From Akkermansia muciniphila (GTDB lineage: Bacteria; Verrucomicrobiota; Verrucomicrobiia; Limisphaerales; UBA9464): DNA of 32,311 bases. The notes under the pieces were generated by a model. It did not search any database. It was given only the letters and a program-made list of their open reading frames with translations, and had not been told where the DNA came from. Positions within the stretch are counted from its first letter, which is position 1; each line of letters starts with the position of its first letter. Positions 16,965 to 24,704 of this stretch are shown one piece after another. Position numbers and translations under genes: made by a program. The stretch spans positions 1-32,311 of the forward strand of contig CAMCYJ010000039.1 of NCBI GenBank assembly GCA_945883815.1, read 5' to 3'.

Positions 16965-17486
16965 ATGCGGATCATCTGGCATGTGCTGGCGGTGGTGAAT
17001 GCGGCGTTGTGGTTTGGGGCAGGGTTGTTTCTGACCGTTGTGGTGGGCCCGAACTTTTTCTCGCCGGTGGTGACGGATTTGGTCGGGCGGCAAAATGCAG
17101 GGCTCATCGCTCAGTCGGTGCTGGCCAAATACTTCGTGCTGCAAGGGGTCTGCACGGTGGTGGCGTTGGCGCTGCAACTACGATCTGGCACCGGTGGTTC
17201 TGCCTTGGCGCGACGCTCACGCTGGGGATTGGCCGTGGTGTTGGCGCTCGTCTGTGTGGGCGGGTTTTGGCTGCAGCCCAAATTGGTGGAGTTGAATCGG
17301 CAACGGTACGCGGCCACGACTTCCGCCGAGGAACGCACGGTCTTGGCCCGGCAATTCGGGATGTGGCATGGGGTTTCGCAAGTCGGTAACTTGCTGTTGC
17401 TCATCGGGGCTTTCGCGCATTTGGTGATCTTGGCTCATGGACCTCAGGCGGTGAGGTCTTGCGATTTCAACCAACCGAACCCGTGA
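16965..17486 (+). CDS. DUF4149 (TMEM205-like) membrane protein
   Basis: The 173-residue protein has four hydrophobic segments: LAVVNAALWFGAGLFLTVVV, a second near YFVLQGVCTVVALALQL, a third near GLAVVLALVCVGGFWL, and a last one near LLLLIGAFAHLVIL. The pattern of a Gly-rich first helix followed by GPNFFSP, the LVGRQNAGLIAQSVLAKYF helix, and a cytoplasmic stretch with QFGMWHGVSQ fits DUF4149, related to eukaryotic TMEM205. It should sit in the inner membrane; its biochemical role is unknown. It stands alone on the plus strand, 174 bases before the xylose-isomerase-like gene. Confidence 0.75.
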   Translation: MRIIWHVLAVVNAALWFGAGLFLTVVVGPNFFSPVVTDLVGRQNAGLIAQSVLAKYFVLQGVCTVVALALQLRSGTGGSALARRSRWGLAVVLALVCVGGFWLQPKLVELNRQRYAATTSAEERTVLARQFGMWHGVSQVGNLLLLIGAFAHLVILAHGPQAVRSCDFNQPNP

Positions 17487-17659
17487 CGAGTCTCGTTGGC
17501 CGGAAGCGGGGCGTTTTTGCGGTTGGATAACTCGGCTACCTGCGACCTCGATGATCGTCGATTTTTCTGGGTATTCGCAGCGAGAGATTGGGCCGATTCG
17601 GAAAACCGTGCTTGAATCCCCAACGGGTCATTCGATCCTCGAGGCATCTCCTATTTCCT

Positions 17660-18784
17660 ATGAGCAAGCCCACCGCAAAGAAATCTCCCGCCAAAAAGTC
17701 CGCCAAGGCCCCGGCCGCCGCTGCCCCGGCTGCTCCGGTCGCCGAGGCCGCCAATAATTTCCCGAAGCTGCACAACGCGATGTGGCCCGGATTGGTCGGC
17801 AAGGGCGGGGCGGGTGCCGAGGCGTCGATCGATTTGGATACGATGCTCGACTACACGGCCAAGGCCGAGGTCAACGGCGTGAAGTTCGATGGCGTGGATC
17901 TGTTCCTGTACAACCCGCACGTCGATATCGACATCAGCGATGACGGCATCAAGCAGTTGGCCGACAAGATCCAGTCGCGCGGGTTTGTGGTGGGCTCGGT
18001 GGTGGCTCCGGTTTGGTTTGATGGATCGGCCATGGGCGATGCCACGCAGCGCGCCAATTGGGTGACTTCGGTGCGCAAGGCCTGCCGCATTGGTCAGAAG
18101 CTGCGCGATTTGGGCGTGCGTCCCTACGGTGTGGTTCGCATCGATTCGGCCGCGCCGGTGACCGCCTGGGACAAAGACCCCAAGGGCAACACCAAGCTCA
18201 TCGCCAAGACCTTCCGCGAGGGTGGCAAGGTGGCCAAAGACCACGGTGAGCGTCTGGCCGCCGAGGGCGAAATCTGCTGGGGTGGTATGCACTCCTGGAA
18301 GTACATGATCCAGACGCTGGAAGAGACCGGCATGCCCAAGGTGGTGGGCTTCCAGGCCGACATGGCGCACACGCTCCTCTACACGCTGGGCTACAATGCC
18401 CCGACGGCTCATCGCATCGTGCCGCAGAACTACCACTGGGAGCCGGAAGCCTTCCACAAGGCCATGAAGAAGATGACGGCGGCGCTGCGCCCCTGGACCA
18501 TCGACTTCCACGTGGCTCAGAATGACGCGACGGTGAAAGGCTCGGGCGACCACGAGAAGACGGGCAAGCACTGCTTGGCGACCGACCCGAACGGCAAGCT
18601 GAACATCGCCCGCGATGCCGGTTACTGGCTGCGCGATGACGCCGGCAAGGTGACCAAGAAGTTCCAGCACATTTGCTGGGACGGCTGCATGTTCCCGAAC
18701 GACGTCATGGGCAAGCAGGAGACTTGGAACAACATCCTCGCGGCGATGATCCAGGTTCGCGAGAACCACGGCTGGCGCGCCTGA
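17660..18784 (+). CDS. xylose-isomerase-like TIM-barrel protein with Lys/Ala/Pro-rich N-terminal tail
   Basis: The 374-residue product has a low-complexity tail at residues 2-33, made of [16 protein letters not shown] followed by an Ala/Pro repeat, much like histone H1-type tails. The rest is a sugar phosphate isomerase/epimerase (AP-endonuclease-2-like) TIM barrel: [38 protein letters not shown] near residue 202, QADMAHTL near 232, and [11 protein letters not shown] near 280, supplying the Glu, Asp and His residues that usually bind a divalent metal in this fold. A specific substrate cannot be assigned; such proteins in PVC bacteria are usually linked to sugar or inositol breakdown. The ATG at 17660 is the first plausible start. 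A longer frame back to 17588 lacks support. A strong terminator follows the stop. Confidence 0.82.
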   Translation: MSKPTAKKSPAKKSAKAPAAAAPAAPVAEAANNFPKLHNAMWPGLVGKGGAGAEASIDLDTMLDYTAKAEVNGVKFDGVDLFLYNPHVDIDISDDGIKQLADKIQSRGFVVGSVVAPVWFDGSAMGDATQRANWVTSVRKACRIGQKLRDLGVRPYGVVRIDSAAPVTAWDKDPKGNTKLIAKTFREGGKVAKDHGERLAAEGEICWGGMHSWKYMIQTLEETGMPKVVGFQADMAHTLLYTLGYNAPTAHRIVPQNYHWEPEAFHKAMKKMTAALRPWTIDFHVAQNDATVKGSGDHEKTGKHCLATDPNGKLNIARDAGYWLRDDAGKVTKKFQHICWDGCMFPNDVMGKQETWNNILAAMIQVRENHGWRA

Positions 18785-18807
18785 TCGCGGCCTGAGTGAA
18801 CCCAATC

Positions 18808-18849
18808 AGCCCCCGGAGTCGGCTCTCGAGGCCCTCCCGGGGGCTTTTT
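18808..18849 (+). terminator. intrinsic terminator after the TIM-barrel gene
   Basis: AGCCCCCGGAG (18808-18818) pairs with CTCCCGGGGGCT (18834-18845) with one bulged G, followed by TTTTT at 18845-18849. It ends transcription of the gene at 17660. The convergent PIN gene ends at 18853, so the hairpin separates the two units. Confidence 0.85.
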
Positions 18850-18852
18850 ACT

Positions 18853-19260
18853 TCATCGCTCCGGAGGGAAGATTGTTGGGATTATCTGTTTTCTATTGCG
18901 CCGATAGACGGAGAAATCTTTTCGGTCTGTGGTGAGAACCGGGTACTCCGAGTGCAACTCGCTCATGCGGACCACGCACAGATCACAAAGATCCGGAGTC
19001 TGATCAGAAAACCTTTCGGCAAGATCGACCAAATGTTCCCGGTTGGCATCCAGGTCGAATTCCAAGGTCAACAAGCCAGAGGACAGGACCTCAAGGACCA
19101 GTGTCGCACTGCCAAGGAGGTAGGCTGCCTCGGTTAACACAGCCTCGCAGGTGATCAGGGGCGTTGTGACCCTGTCTGCTAATTCCACCGCCCATGCATG
19201 GTGCTCATCCCTTGCATTGAGAAAGGCCACCAGAAAGCCCGTGTCGGCGATCCCTTTCAT
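18853..19260 (-). CDS. PIN-domain toxin (VapC-like)
   Basis: The 135-residue protein has the PIN ribonuclease fold pattern: MKGIADTGFLVAFLN with the first acidic residue D6, E44 in ITCEAVLTEAAYLL, D93 in PDLCDLCVVRM, and D112 in LTTDRKDF. These four would bind Mg2+ for RNA cleavage. The ATG at 19260 overlaps the stop of the upstream CopG-type gene by four bases (ATGA), the usual toxin-antitoxin coupling, and is preferred over the longer frame from 19332. Toxicity is expected to be held by the antitoxin encoded just upstream. The RNA target is unknown. Confidence 0.88.
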   Translation of the reverse strand: MKGIADTGFLVAFLNARDEHHAWAVELADRVTTPLITCEAVLTEAAYLLGSATLVLEVLSSGLLTLEFDLDANREHLVDLAERFSDQTPDLCDLCVVRMSELHSEYPVLTTDRKDFSVYRRNRKQIIPTIFPPER

Positions 19261-19472
19261 CGCCGCGAAAACCCCTCTCGCATGGACAGGTCCCTGGGCA
19301 GGCCCTTCGCTTTGCCTGCCAACGCCATCCAAGGCTTGTCGTCTCCAGATGACCGGATCTTCTCGAGTTGTGCTCGGACAATCTCACCTCGGGTCTGACC
19401 ACTCCGACGGGCCGTATCCTTTAGCCATGCGGCGAGGTCTGCCGGAAGACGAACACTGAGTGTGTTGCTCAT
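19257..19472 (-). CDS. ribbon-helix-helix (CopG-like) antitoxin
   Basis: The 71-residue product starts MSNTLSVRLPADLAAWLKDTARR, a beta strand plus first helix of the ribbon-helix-helix fold, and continues SGQTRGEIVRAQLEKI, the second helix. The C-terminal part (DKPWMALAGKAKGLP) would wrap the toxin. Such antitoxins bind DNA as dimers and repress their own operon. The start at 19472 gives the standard RHH N-terminus; the longer frame to 19535 does not. Its stop overlaps the toxin start. Confidence 0.85.
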   Translation of the reverse strand: MSNTLSVRLPADLAAWLKDTARRSGQTRGEIVRAQLEKIRSSGDDKPWMALAGKAKGLPRDLSMREGFSRR

Positions 19473-19554
19473 ATGTCTGAATCGTATGACACAATTTTGC
19501 CCCTTCACAAGGGTCAGCCAGTTTTCCTTCAGCATGCCTCCCTGACTCAGGCAC

Positions 19555-21879
19555 CTACCGTGGCCCGGGGGGCAGGGTTTCGTGGAGGAAGTCGGTCATG
19601 AGTTGGCGGAGGTGGACGCTGGTGTTGAGGCCCTCGTTGATGGAGTGGGAGCGGTTGGGATACGACATCATGCGGAACTGTTTGCTGTGGGTGATGAAGG
19701 CGTTCACGAGCGCTTCGGCTCCCTGGTAGTGGCAGTTGTCGTCACCGGTGCCGTGGATGAGCAGCAGCTTGCCTTGCAGGCGGTCGGCGAAGGTCAGCGG
19801 CGAGCCTTGGCGGTAGCCTTCGGCGTTGTCGGAGGGAAGGCCCATGTAGCGCTCTTGGTAAATGGTGTCGTACAGGCGCATGTTGGGGACCGACGCGATG
19901 GAGATGCCCGCGGTGTAGAGGTCGGGATGGCGGAGCAGGGCGTTGAGTGTCATGGACCCGCCGCCGCTCCAACCCCAAATGCCGACGCGCTGGGGGTCGA
20001 GGTACGGACGCGTGGCCAACACGTGCTTGAGGGCGGCCGCCTGATCTTGCGAGGCGAGAATGCCCACCTGGCGATAGATGGATTTGCGCCAGTCGTGGCC
20101 CCGGGGTGTGGCCGTGCCGCGGTTGTCGAAACTCATCACCACATAGCCCTGCTGGGCGAGCATCCAGTGCCAGAGTTGGCTGGATCCGCCCCATTGGTCC
20201 TTCACGGTTTGTCCGGCCGGTTCGCCGTAAACATGCACGAGGAGGGGGTGCTTCTTCGTGCGGTCGAACTCCGGCGGCAGCACGCACCAGCCGTCGATTT
20301 CAATGCCGTCACCCACCGGAACCCGGAAGAACTCCGTGGTGGGCACCTTCAAGGTAGCCAGCTTCTCGCGGATCTTCTGGTTGTCGGCCAGCACCCGAAC
20401 CGTCTTGTGGTCGGGCAGGGAAATGAGCTCGGTCTTGGGCGGCACCGTGAACGACGACACCGTGTGGAAAGCCCACCGGCCATCGGGTGAGGCCACGTAC
20501 TTGTGGGTGCCGGGAGCGTTGGTGGGCGTGAGGCGTTGTGGGCTACCGCCACGGAAGGAACTGCGATAAAGGTACCGCTGGGTCGGGTTGTCCGGGGAGG
20601 CCGTGAAGTAGAGTTCCTGCCGGGCCTCTTGCACCCGGACCAGTTCCGTCACATCGAAGGCGCCGCGTGTGGCGGGCTTGAGTTTGCCCTTCTTCAGACC
20701 GGCCCAGTAGAGGTGCTGCCACTGGTCCCGTTCACTCCAGAACAGGAAGCGGCGGCCGTCGCTGTGCCAGGTGAGGTCGTTGTGGGCCTCGACCCAGGCT
20801 TTGTCGGAGTCGACCAGCAGCGGGGTGACTTCGCCCGTGGCAGACTCAGCCACGAATACGCGGTTGGTGTTCTGAAGGCGGTTCAATTGCTGGAGCAGCA
20901 GACGGCGGGTGCGGGGGATCCACTGGAGGTCGTGGATATAGTGTTCACGCGGGTCGCCCGGGGTTTTCACCCAGCGGATGTCGCCACCGGCGGCATCTAC
21001 CACACCGATGCGGCAGGCAGAGTTGAGTTCGCCCGTCTTGGGGTAGGGAATGCGCTGAACCTGCGGGTAAAGGCTGTCGGTGTTGTTCACCAAGGACACT
21101 TCGCGGACGCCCTCGGTGTCCAACTGCCAGAAGGCGATGGATTTGCTGTCGGGGCTCCAGCGGAAGCCGTCTTGCATGGAGAACTCCTCCTCGTAGACCC
21201 AATCGAATGCGCCGTGAATGAGGTGTAAATTGGGCGTGTCGGTGAGGGTGGTGACCTTGCGGGAGCGCAGATCTTGGGAGTACAGATTGCGGTCGCGGAC
21301 GTAGGCCACGTGGGTGCCGTCGGGCGAGAACTTGGCGAACATCAGGCTCGAGTCCGGGGCATTGCCGCCGATTTGGAAGAGCTCGTGGCTGGTGCGATCG
21401 AGCACCCAATAATCACCGCGGGCGTGGGTGCGCCACACCTTCTTGCTGTTGGTGTAAATGAGCACCTTGGAGCGATCGGTCGACCAGGCGTAGTCGTCCA
21501 CCGACAACGGTTGGGTCTTGCCGGCCGGGATTAATTCGGAGGCGGCGAGCAGCACGTCGCGTTTGTCGGTGGCCGGGTCATGCCGAACCAAGTCCTGACC
21601 GGGACCGCCGCTGGCGGGCTTTTCCCAGGTGACATAGCCGGAACTGTCCTCCAGCCAGTGGCCGCCAAACCCTTCGCCCCCGAATTCGCCGCCCTTGAAG
21701 ATTCGCTCGACGGTGAGGAGCGGGTTGGGGGCGTTGGTGCTGCCGGGCTCGGCGGCGCGGCCGATGGTGGATACGAGCGGAGTTGCGCCCAGCGCGAGGA
21801 GCACGGTGAGCAGGAATCCGGGTCCAAGGGACAGGCTCCGGAGCGGGTGCGATTGGGGGTTCGGCAAGGAGGGTTTCAT
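19555..21879 (-). CDS. dipeptidyl peptidase IV-like S9 family serine peptidase
   Basis: The 774-residue protein has an N-terminal hydrophobic export segment (FLLTVLLALGATPLV), a beta-propeller DPPIV_N domain (blocks such as SPDGTHVAYVRDRNLY, DWVYEEEF, WSPDSKSIAFWQLD), and a C-terminal alpha/beta hydrolase. The catalytic triad is visible: S638 in GWSGGGS, D713 in GTGDDNCHYQG, and H745 in RSHSINEG. The DWVYEEEF segment holds the Glu-Glu pair that fixes the free N-terminus of substrates in DPP-IV enzymes. It should cut X-Pro or X-Ala dipeptides from peptides outside the cytoplasm. Length is typical (about 720-780). Only 18 bases separate it from the enolase-superfamily gene upstream, so the two are probably one transcript. 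Confidence 0.93.
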   Translation of the reverse strand: MKPSLPNPQSHPLRSLSLGPGFLLTVLLALGATPLVSTIGRAAEPGSTNAPNPLLTVERIFKGGEFGGEGFGGHWLEDSSGYVTWEKPASGGPGQDLVRHDPATDKRDVLLAASELIPAGKTQPLSVDDYAWSTDRSKVLIYTNSKKVWRTHARGDYWVLDRTSHELFQIGGNAPDSSLMFAKFSPDGTHVAYVRDRNLYSQDLRSRKVTTLTDTPNLHLIHGAFDWVYEEEFSMQDGFRWSPDSKSIAFWQLDTEGVREVSLVNNTDSLYPQVQRIPYPKTGELNSACRIGVVDAAGGDIRWVKTPGDPREHYIHDLQWIPRTRRLLLQQLNRLQNTNRVFVAESATGEVTPLLVDSDKAWVEAHNDLTWHSDGRRFLFWSERDQWQHLYWAGLKKGKLKPATRGAFDVTELVRVQEARQELYFTASPDNPTQRYLYRSSFRGGSPQRLTPTNAPGTHKYVASPDGRWAFHTVSSFTVPPKTELISLPDHKTVRVLADNQKIREKLATLKVPTTEFFRVPVGDGIEIDGWCVLPPEFDRTKKHPLLVHVYGEPAGQTVKDQWGGSSQLWHWMLAQQGYVVMSFDNRGTATPRGHDWRKSIYRQVGILASQDQAAALKHVLATRPYLDPQRVGIWGWSGGGSMTLNALLRHPDLYTAGISIASVPNMRLYDTIYQERYMGLPSDNAEGYRQGSPLTFADRLQGKLLLIHGTGDDNCHYQGAEALVNAFITHSKQFRMMSYPNRSHSINEGLNTSVHLRQLMTDFLHETLPPGPR

Positions 21880-21897
21880 CGGGGCGAAGGATGGGGC

Positions 21898-23001
21898 TCA
21901 GTGGATGTCCACGACGCGCGGTCCCAGGACATCCAAGCGCGGGGTGAAGCCCAGGCCGGGGCGATTCGGGGCCTCCATGTAGCCATCGACCCGTTGTGGT
22001 GCGCCTTCAGCGGTGCTTACGGTGACGTAGCTGTTGAAGTCGGTGCTGGTGAAACGGTAGGCCTCGGGCGTGCTGTGGGCGAGATGGGCGATGGCGGCCG
22101 TAGTGATGTCGCCGCCCCAACTGTCTTCGAGGGTCATGGCGATGCCCATGCTCACGCACAGGTCACGAGCCTGCTTGGTCTTGGTGAGGCCACCGAGTTT
22201 GCTGATCTTGAGATTCACCACGTCCATGGCGAGGTCGGCCTTGGCCCGCAAGAGCAGGTCGAGGCTGTCCACGTTTTCGTCGAGTACGAACGGGTGATCG
22301 GTCTGGCGACGCACCGCGAGGCATTCTTCGTAGGTTAGGCAGGGCTGCTCGATGTACACGTCGAGGTCGCGCACGGCCCGCACCACGCGGACGGCCTCAT
22401 GCTGGGTCCAACCGGTATTGGCGTCGGCCACCAGGCGTTCGCCGCCCTTCAAGATGCCGCGCACCGCACGGATGCGGGCGATGTCCACATCCGGATCGCC
22501 ACCGACCTTGAGCTGGAAGCGGGTGTAGCCCTCGGCCCGGTAGCCCGCGACCTTGGCGGCCATGGTCTCCGGATCTTCCTGCGAAATGGCTCGGTAGAGA
22601 CGCACGCGATCGCCGTAGCGGCCGCCAAGCAGTGTGCACACGGGCAGGCCAGTCGCCTTGCCCAAGATGTCCCAGCACGCGATATCGATGCCCGACTTCA
22701 CATACGGATGACCCTTCAGTGCGGCATCCATGCGGTGGTTGAGCTTGCCGAGTTCGAGTGAGTTTTCGCCAATGAGCAAGGGGCCCAATTCGAGCAGACC
22801 CGCTCGCACGCCGGCGGCGTAGGCCGGCAAATAGAATGGCCCCAGCGGGCAGACCTCGCCGTAGCCGATGAGTCCGGTTTCGGTCTCGACACCCACGATG
22901 GTGCTGTCGAACACGGTGACCGATTTGCCGCCGGACCACTTGTAGGTGGTCTCGTGAAGCGGGAGGTCGACCTGATGGGCGAAGATGCGCTTGATGGTCA
23001 T
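21898..23001 (-). CDS. enolase-superfamily enzyme (mandelate racemase/muconate lactonizing group), possibly hydroxyproline-related
   Basis: The 367-residue protein has the capping domain (residues 1-130) and a (beta/alpha)7 barrel with all key residues: K165 in QLKVGGDP, metal ligands D193 (DANTGW), E218 (IEQP) and D241/E242 (LDENVD), and K265/K268 in NLKISKLGG. The end of the barrel reads [18 protein letters not shown] and [11 protein letters not shown]. This pattern resembles cis-3-hydroxy-L-proline dehydratases and hydroxyproline-betaine epimerases rather than dipeptide epimerases, mandelate racemase or muconate cycloisomerase. The assignment is from recalled motifs and is an inference. 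It lies between the HELAH metallopeptidase and the DPP-IV-like peptidase with 18-base gaps on both sides. A peptide or proline-type substrate would fit that setting. Confidence 0.88.
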   Translation of the reverse strand: MTIKRIFAHQVDLPLHETTYKWSGGKSVTVFDSTIVGVETETGLIGYGEVCPLGPFYLPAYAAGVRAGLLELGPLLIGENSLELGKLNHRMDAALKGHPYVKSGIDIACWDILGKATGLPVCTLLGGRYGDRVRLYRAISQEDPETMAAKVAGYRAEGYTRFQLKVGGDPDVDIARIRAVRGILKGGERLVADANTGWTQHEAVRVVRAVRDLDVYIEQPCLTYEECLAVRRQTDHPFVLDENVDSLDLLLRAKADLAMDVVNLKISKLGGLTKTKQARDLCVSMGIAMTLEDSWGGDITTAAIAHLAHSTPEAYRFTSTDFNSYVTVSTAEGAPQRVDGYMEAPNRPGLGFTPRLDVLGPRVVDIH

Positions 23002-23019
23002 GGGAATGAGTGTGCGAAA

Positions 23020-23859
23020 TCAGGATTTACGTCCCCACAGACGGACGAGCAGGGCGTCCACGTCGGGATCGTGCTGTTGAAGTTCGGTGCGGTTGAAGGG
23101 GTAGAAATCGTTGCGGGAAAAGAAGGCCTCGGTGCATTCGGCGAAATACTCCATGGGGTTGGTCATGGCGTAGGCGCGGTCCCAGTGGATTTTACCGGCG
23201 GCATCTTTGCGTTGAACGCGCTCGTAGCGTTGGCTGGCCTTGGCGGCTTTGTAGGCGGCGGCAATTTCGGTGTTAGAGAACCCACCGGGCAGCACACGGT
23301 CGTGATAGGCGTGGGCTAATTCATGCAGCGTGAAATTGGGCATGCGCCGGGTTTCGGATTCGAAGTCGGGAATGTCGGTGAATTCAACCCCGTGGACCAT
23401 GGCGGGATCCCGGCCGTTGTCGCGCAACCAACCGGCGCCCGGGTGGTACTCGGCCCGTCCACCTTCGCCGGGATAGGTGCGGGTGAACCAGAGGGTGATC
23501 TTGCGCAGGTGTTGGACGGCCGGCGCGGGAACCACCTGGATGATCTCACGCAGTTGGACCGCCAAGAGTTCGAGCCCTTTTTCGGTGGCGGCGCGTTGCT
23601 CGGACCAGAGCCGGGTGTCGATTCGGACGGTCCAGCCTTCGACTTCTCGAACAATCCGTTCAGGATGAGAAACCAACGCGTTTTTGGGCGCGTCTGCCAG
23701 AATCCAAGAGCCTGACAGCAAAGTCGGGACGACCAGCAGGCCCGTGATCCAATCACGGCGTGAAAGGCTGCGGTGAGAGGGTGCGGGTGGGGTCCGTTTT
23801 GCGCTCAACGAGGGAAATCGAACCAGAGGATCGCTCCGCAGTCTTGGGAAGAAATCCAT
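23020..23859 (-). CDS. secreted HExxH zinc metallopeptidase-like protein
   Basis: The 279-residue protein carries LHELAHAYHDRVLPGG, an HExxH zinc-peptidase motif with two His ligands and the catalytic Glu; a Glu or His further on would be the third ligand. The N-terminal part has SRRDWITGLLVVPTLLSG, which looks like a Tat-type signal (paired Arg, then a moderately hydrophobic core). Near the end, AMTNPMEYFAECTEAFFSRNDFYPFNR has the helical, acid-containing pattern seen after HExxH in similar proteins, and E in YFAEC is a candidate third ligand. I do not know a named family. It is the first gene of a three-gene minus-strand unit with the enolase-type enzyme and the DPP-IV-like peptidase. The ATG at 23859 has GGAAAG just before it and is preferred over the one at 23868. 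Confidence 0.75.
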   Translation of the reverse strand: MDFFPRLRSDPLVRFPSLSAKRTPPAPSHRSLSRRDWITGLLVVPTLLSGSWILADAPKNALVSHPERIVREVEGWTVRIDTRLWSEQRAATEKGLELLAVQLREIIQVVPAPAVQHLRKITLWFTRTYPGEGGRAEYHPGAGWLRDNGRDPAMVHGVEFTDIPDFESETRRMPNFTLHELAHAYHDRVLPGGFSNTEIAAAYKAAKASQRYERVQRKDAAGKIHWDRAYAMTNPMEYFAECTEAFFSRNDFYPFNRTELQQHDPDVDALLVRLWGRKS

Positions 23860-23876
23860 TCTTTCCAAAATAGATT

Positions 23877-23897
23877 AGACTAGTCTCGAACTAGTCT
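23877..23897 (+). promoter_or_regulatory. palindromic repeats between divergent genes (probable antitoxin operator)
   Basis: The palindrome AGACTAGTCT (23877-23886) is followed by ACTAGTCT (23890-23897), a repeated half-site. It lies in the 52-base gap between the metallopeptidase start (23859, -) and the Phd-like antitoxin start (23912, +). Phd/YefM antitoxins repress their own promoter at such palindromes; this site is therefore a likely operator and may also affect the divergent operon. Confidence 0.6.
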
Positions 23898-23911
23898 TAC
23901 GGTTCGCTTCA

Positions 23912-24163
23912 ATGAATAGCAGCGTGATTTCGGTGCCGTTGGCCGAGGCGAAGAGCAAGTTGTCCGAGCTCATCGAGCGGGTGGGGCAGGGTGAAGAGTT
24001 CATCATCACGCGCCATGACACGGAGATGGCGCGACTGTCTCCGGTCCACCGTTCCGGTCGCGCCGAGGCGGCTGAATCTATCGCCCGGATGCGGGCCGGC
24101 CGGGCGATGCGTTCCGCTTCAGTCGAGGAACTTCGCCAGTGGCGTGGAGAGGGCCAGCGATGA
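23912..24163 (+). CDS. Phd/YefM-type antitoxin
   Basis: The 83-residue protein starts MNSSVISVPLAEAKSKLSELIERVGQGEEFIITRHDTEMARL, the standard Phd/YefM fold: strand, helix with AKSKLSELI, and the strand pair ending IITRHDTEMARLSP. The C-terminal tail (VEELRQWRGEG) would block the toxin. The gene ends in an ATGA overlap with the PIN toxin gene. Its palindromic upstream region suggests self-repression. Confidence 0.9.
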   Translation: MNSSVISVPLAEAKSKLSELIERVGQGEEFIITRHDTEMARLSPVHRSGRAEAAESIARMRAGRAMRSASVEELRQWRGEGQR

Positions 24164-24588
24164 AAGGCGCCTTCGTGCTGGATTGTTCGGTAACGATGGC
24201 TTGGTTTTTTGACGGAGAGGCCACGCCGGTGACCGATCAGATTCTGGATCACCTCAATCAGTCGGGATCGGCAATCGTCGCCGCACATTGGCCTTTGGAA
24301 GTGACCAACACTTTGCTGATGGGTGAACGCCGCAAGCGCTGCTCGCCGTCCGATTCCGCCCATTTCATGGGGATCTTGAGTTCGCTCGCGATCCATGTGG
24401 ACCGAGAGACCGGTGCACGCGCGTTTTCGGAGACCCTCGCCTTGGCTCGCACCCATTCTCTCACGCAGTACGACGCTGCCTATTTAGAGCTCGCGATGAG
24501 GAACAAGATCCCGCTGGCCACGTTGGATGCCGATTTGCGCAAGGCCTCCAAGAAGGTGGGGGTCGAATGTTGGCCGCAGCGGATATGA
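24160..24588 (+). CDS. PIN-domain toxin (VapC-like)
   Basis: The 142-residue protein begins MKGAFVLDCSVTMAWFF, with first acidic residue D8, then E47 in HWPLEVTNTLL, D105 in LTQYDAAYLELA, and D123/D125 in LATLDADLRKA. The pattern DCSVTMAWFFDGE and LTQYDAAYLELA is that of the VapC subgroup usually paired with Phd/YefM-type antitoxins. It should be an Mg2+-dependent ribonuclease. It overlaps its antitoxin gene by four bases. It is not closely similar to the other PIN protein at 18853, so the two modules are not a recent duplication. Confidence 0.9.
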   Translation: MKGAFVLDCSVTMAWFFDGEATPVTDQILDHLNQSGSAIVAAHWPLEVTNTLLMGERRKRCSPSDSAHFMGILSSLAIHVDRETGARAFSETLALARTHSLTQYDAAYLELAMRNKIPLATLDADLRKASKKVGVECWPQRI

Positions 24589-24704
24589 TGGAATGCGGTG
24601 GAGTTGCGAATCAGTTCATGAGGTGATGGCTCACGGTGTGGGCGTCTGATGACCCGGCTTGGAGCTTGAAGCCAGAGTGTAGGCCCCGTTTGCTCCCGGA
24701 ACGA

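Noticed and set aside
17651..18805. Long minus-strand frame opposite the TIM-barrel gene
   Set aside because: It is the antisense shadow of a clearly coding gene in GC-rich DNA, with His/Arg/Val-rich, non-protein-like sequence.
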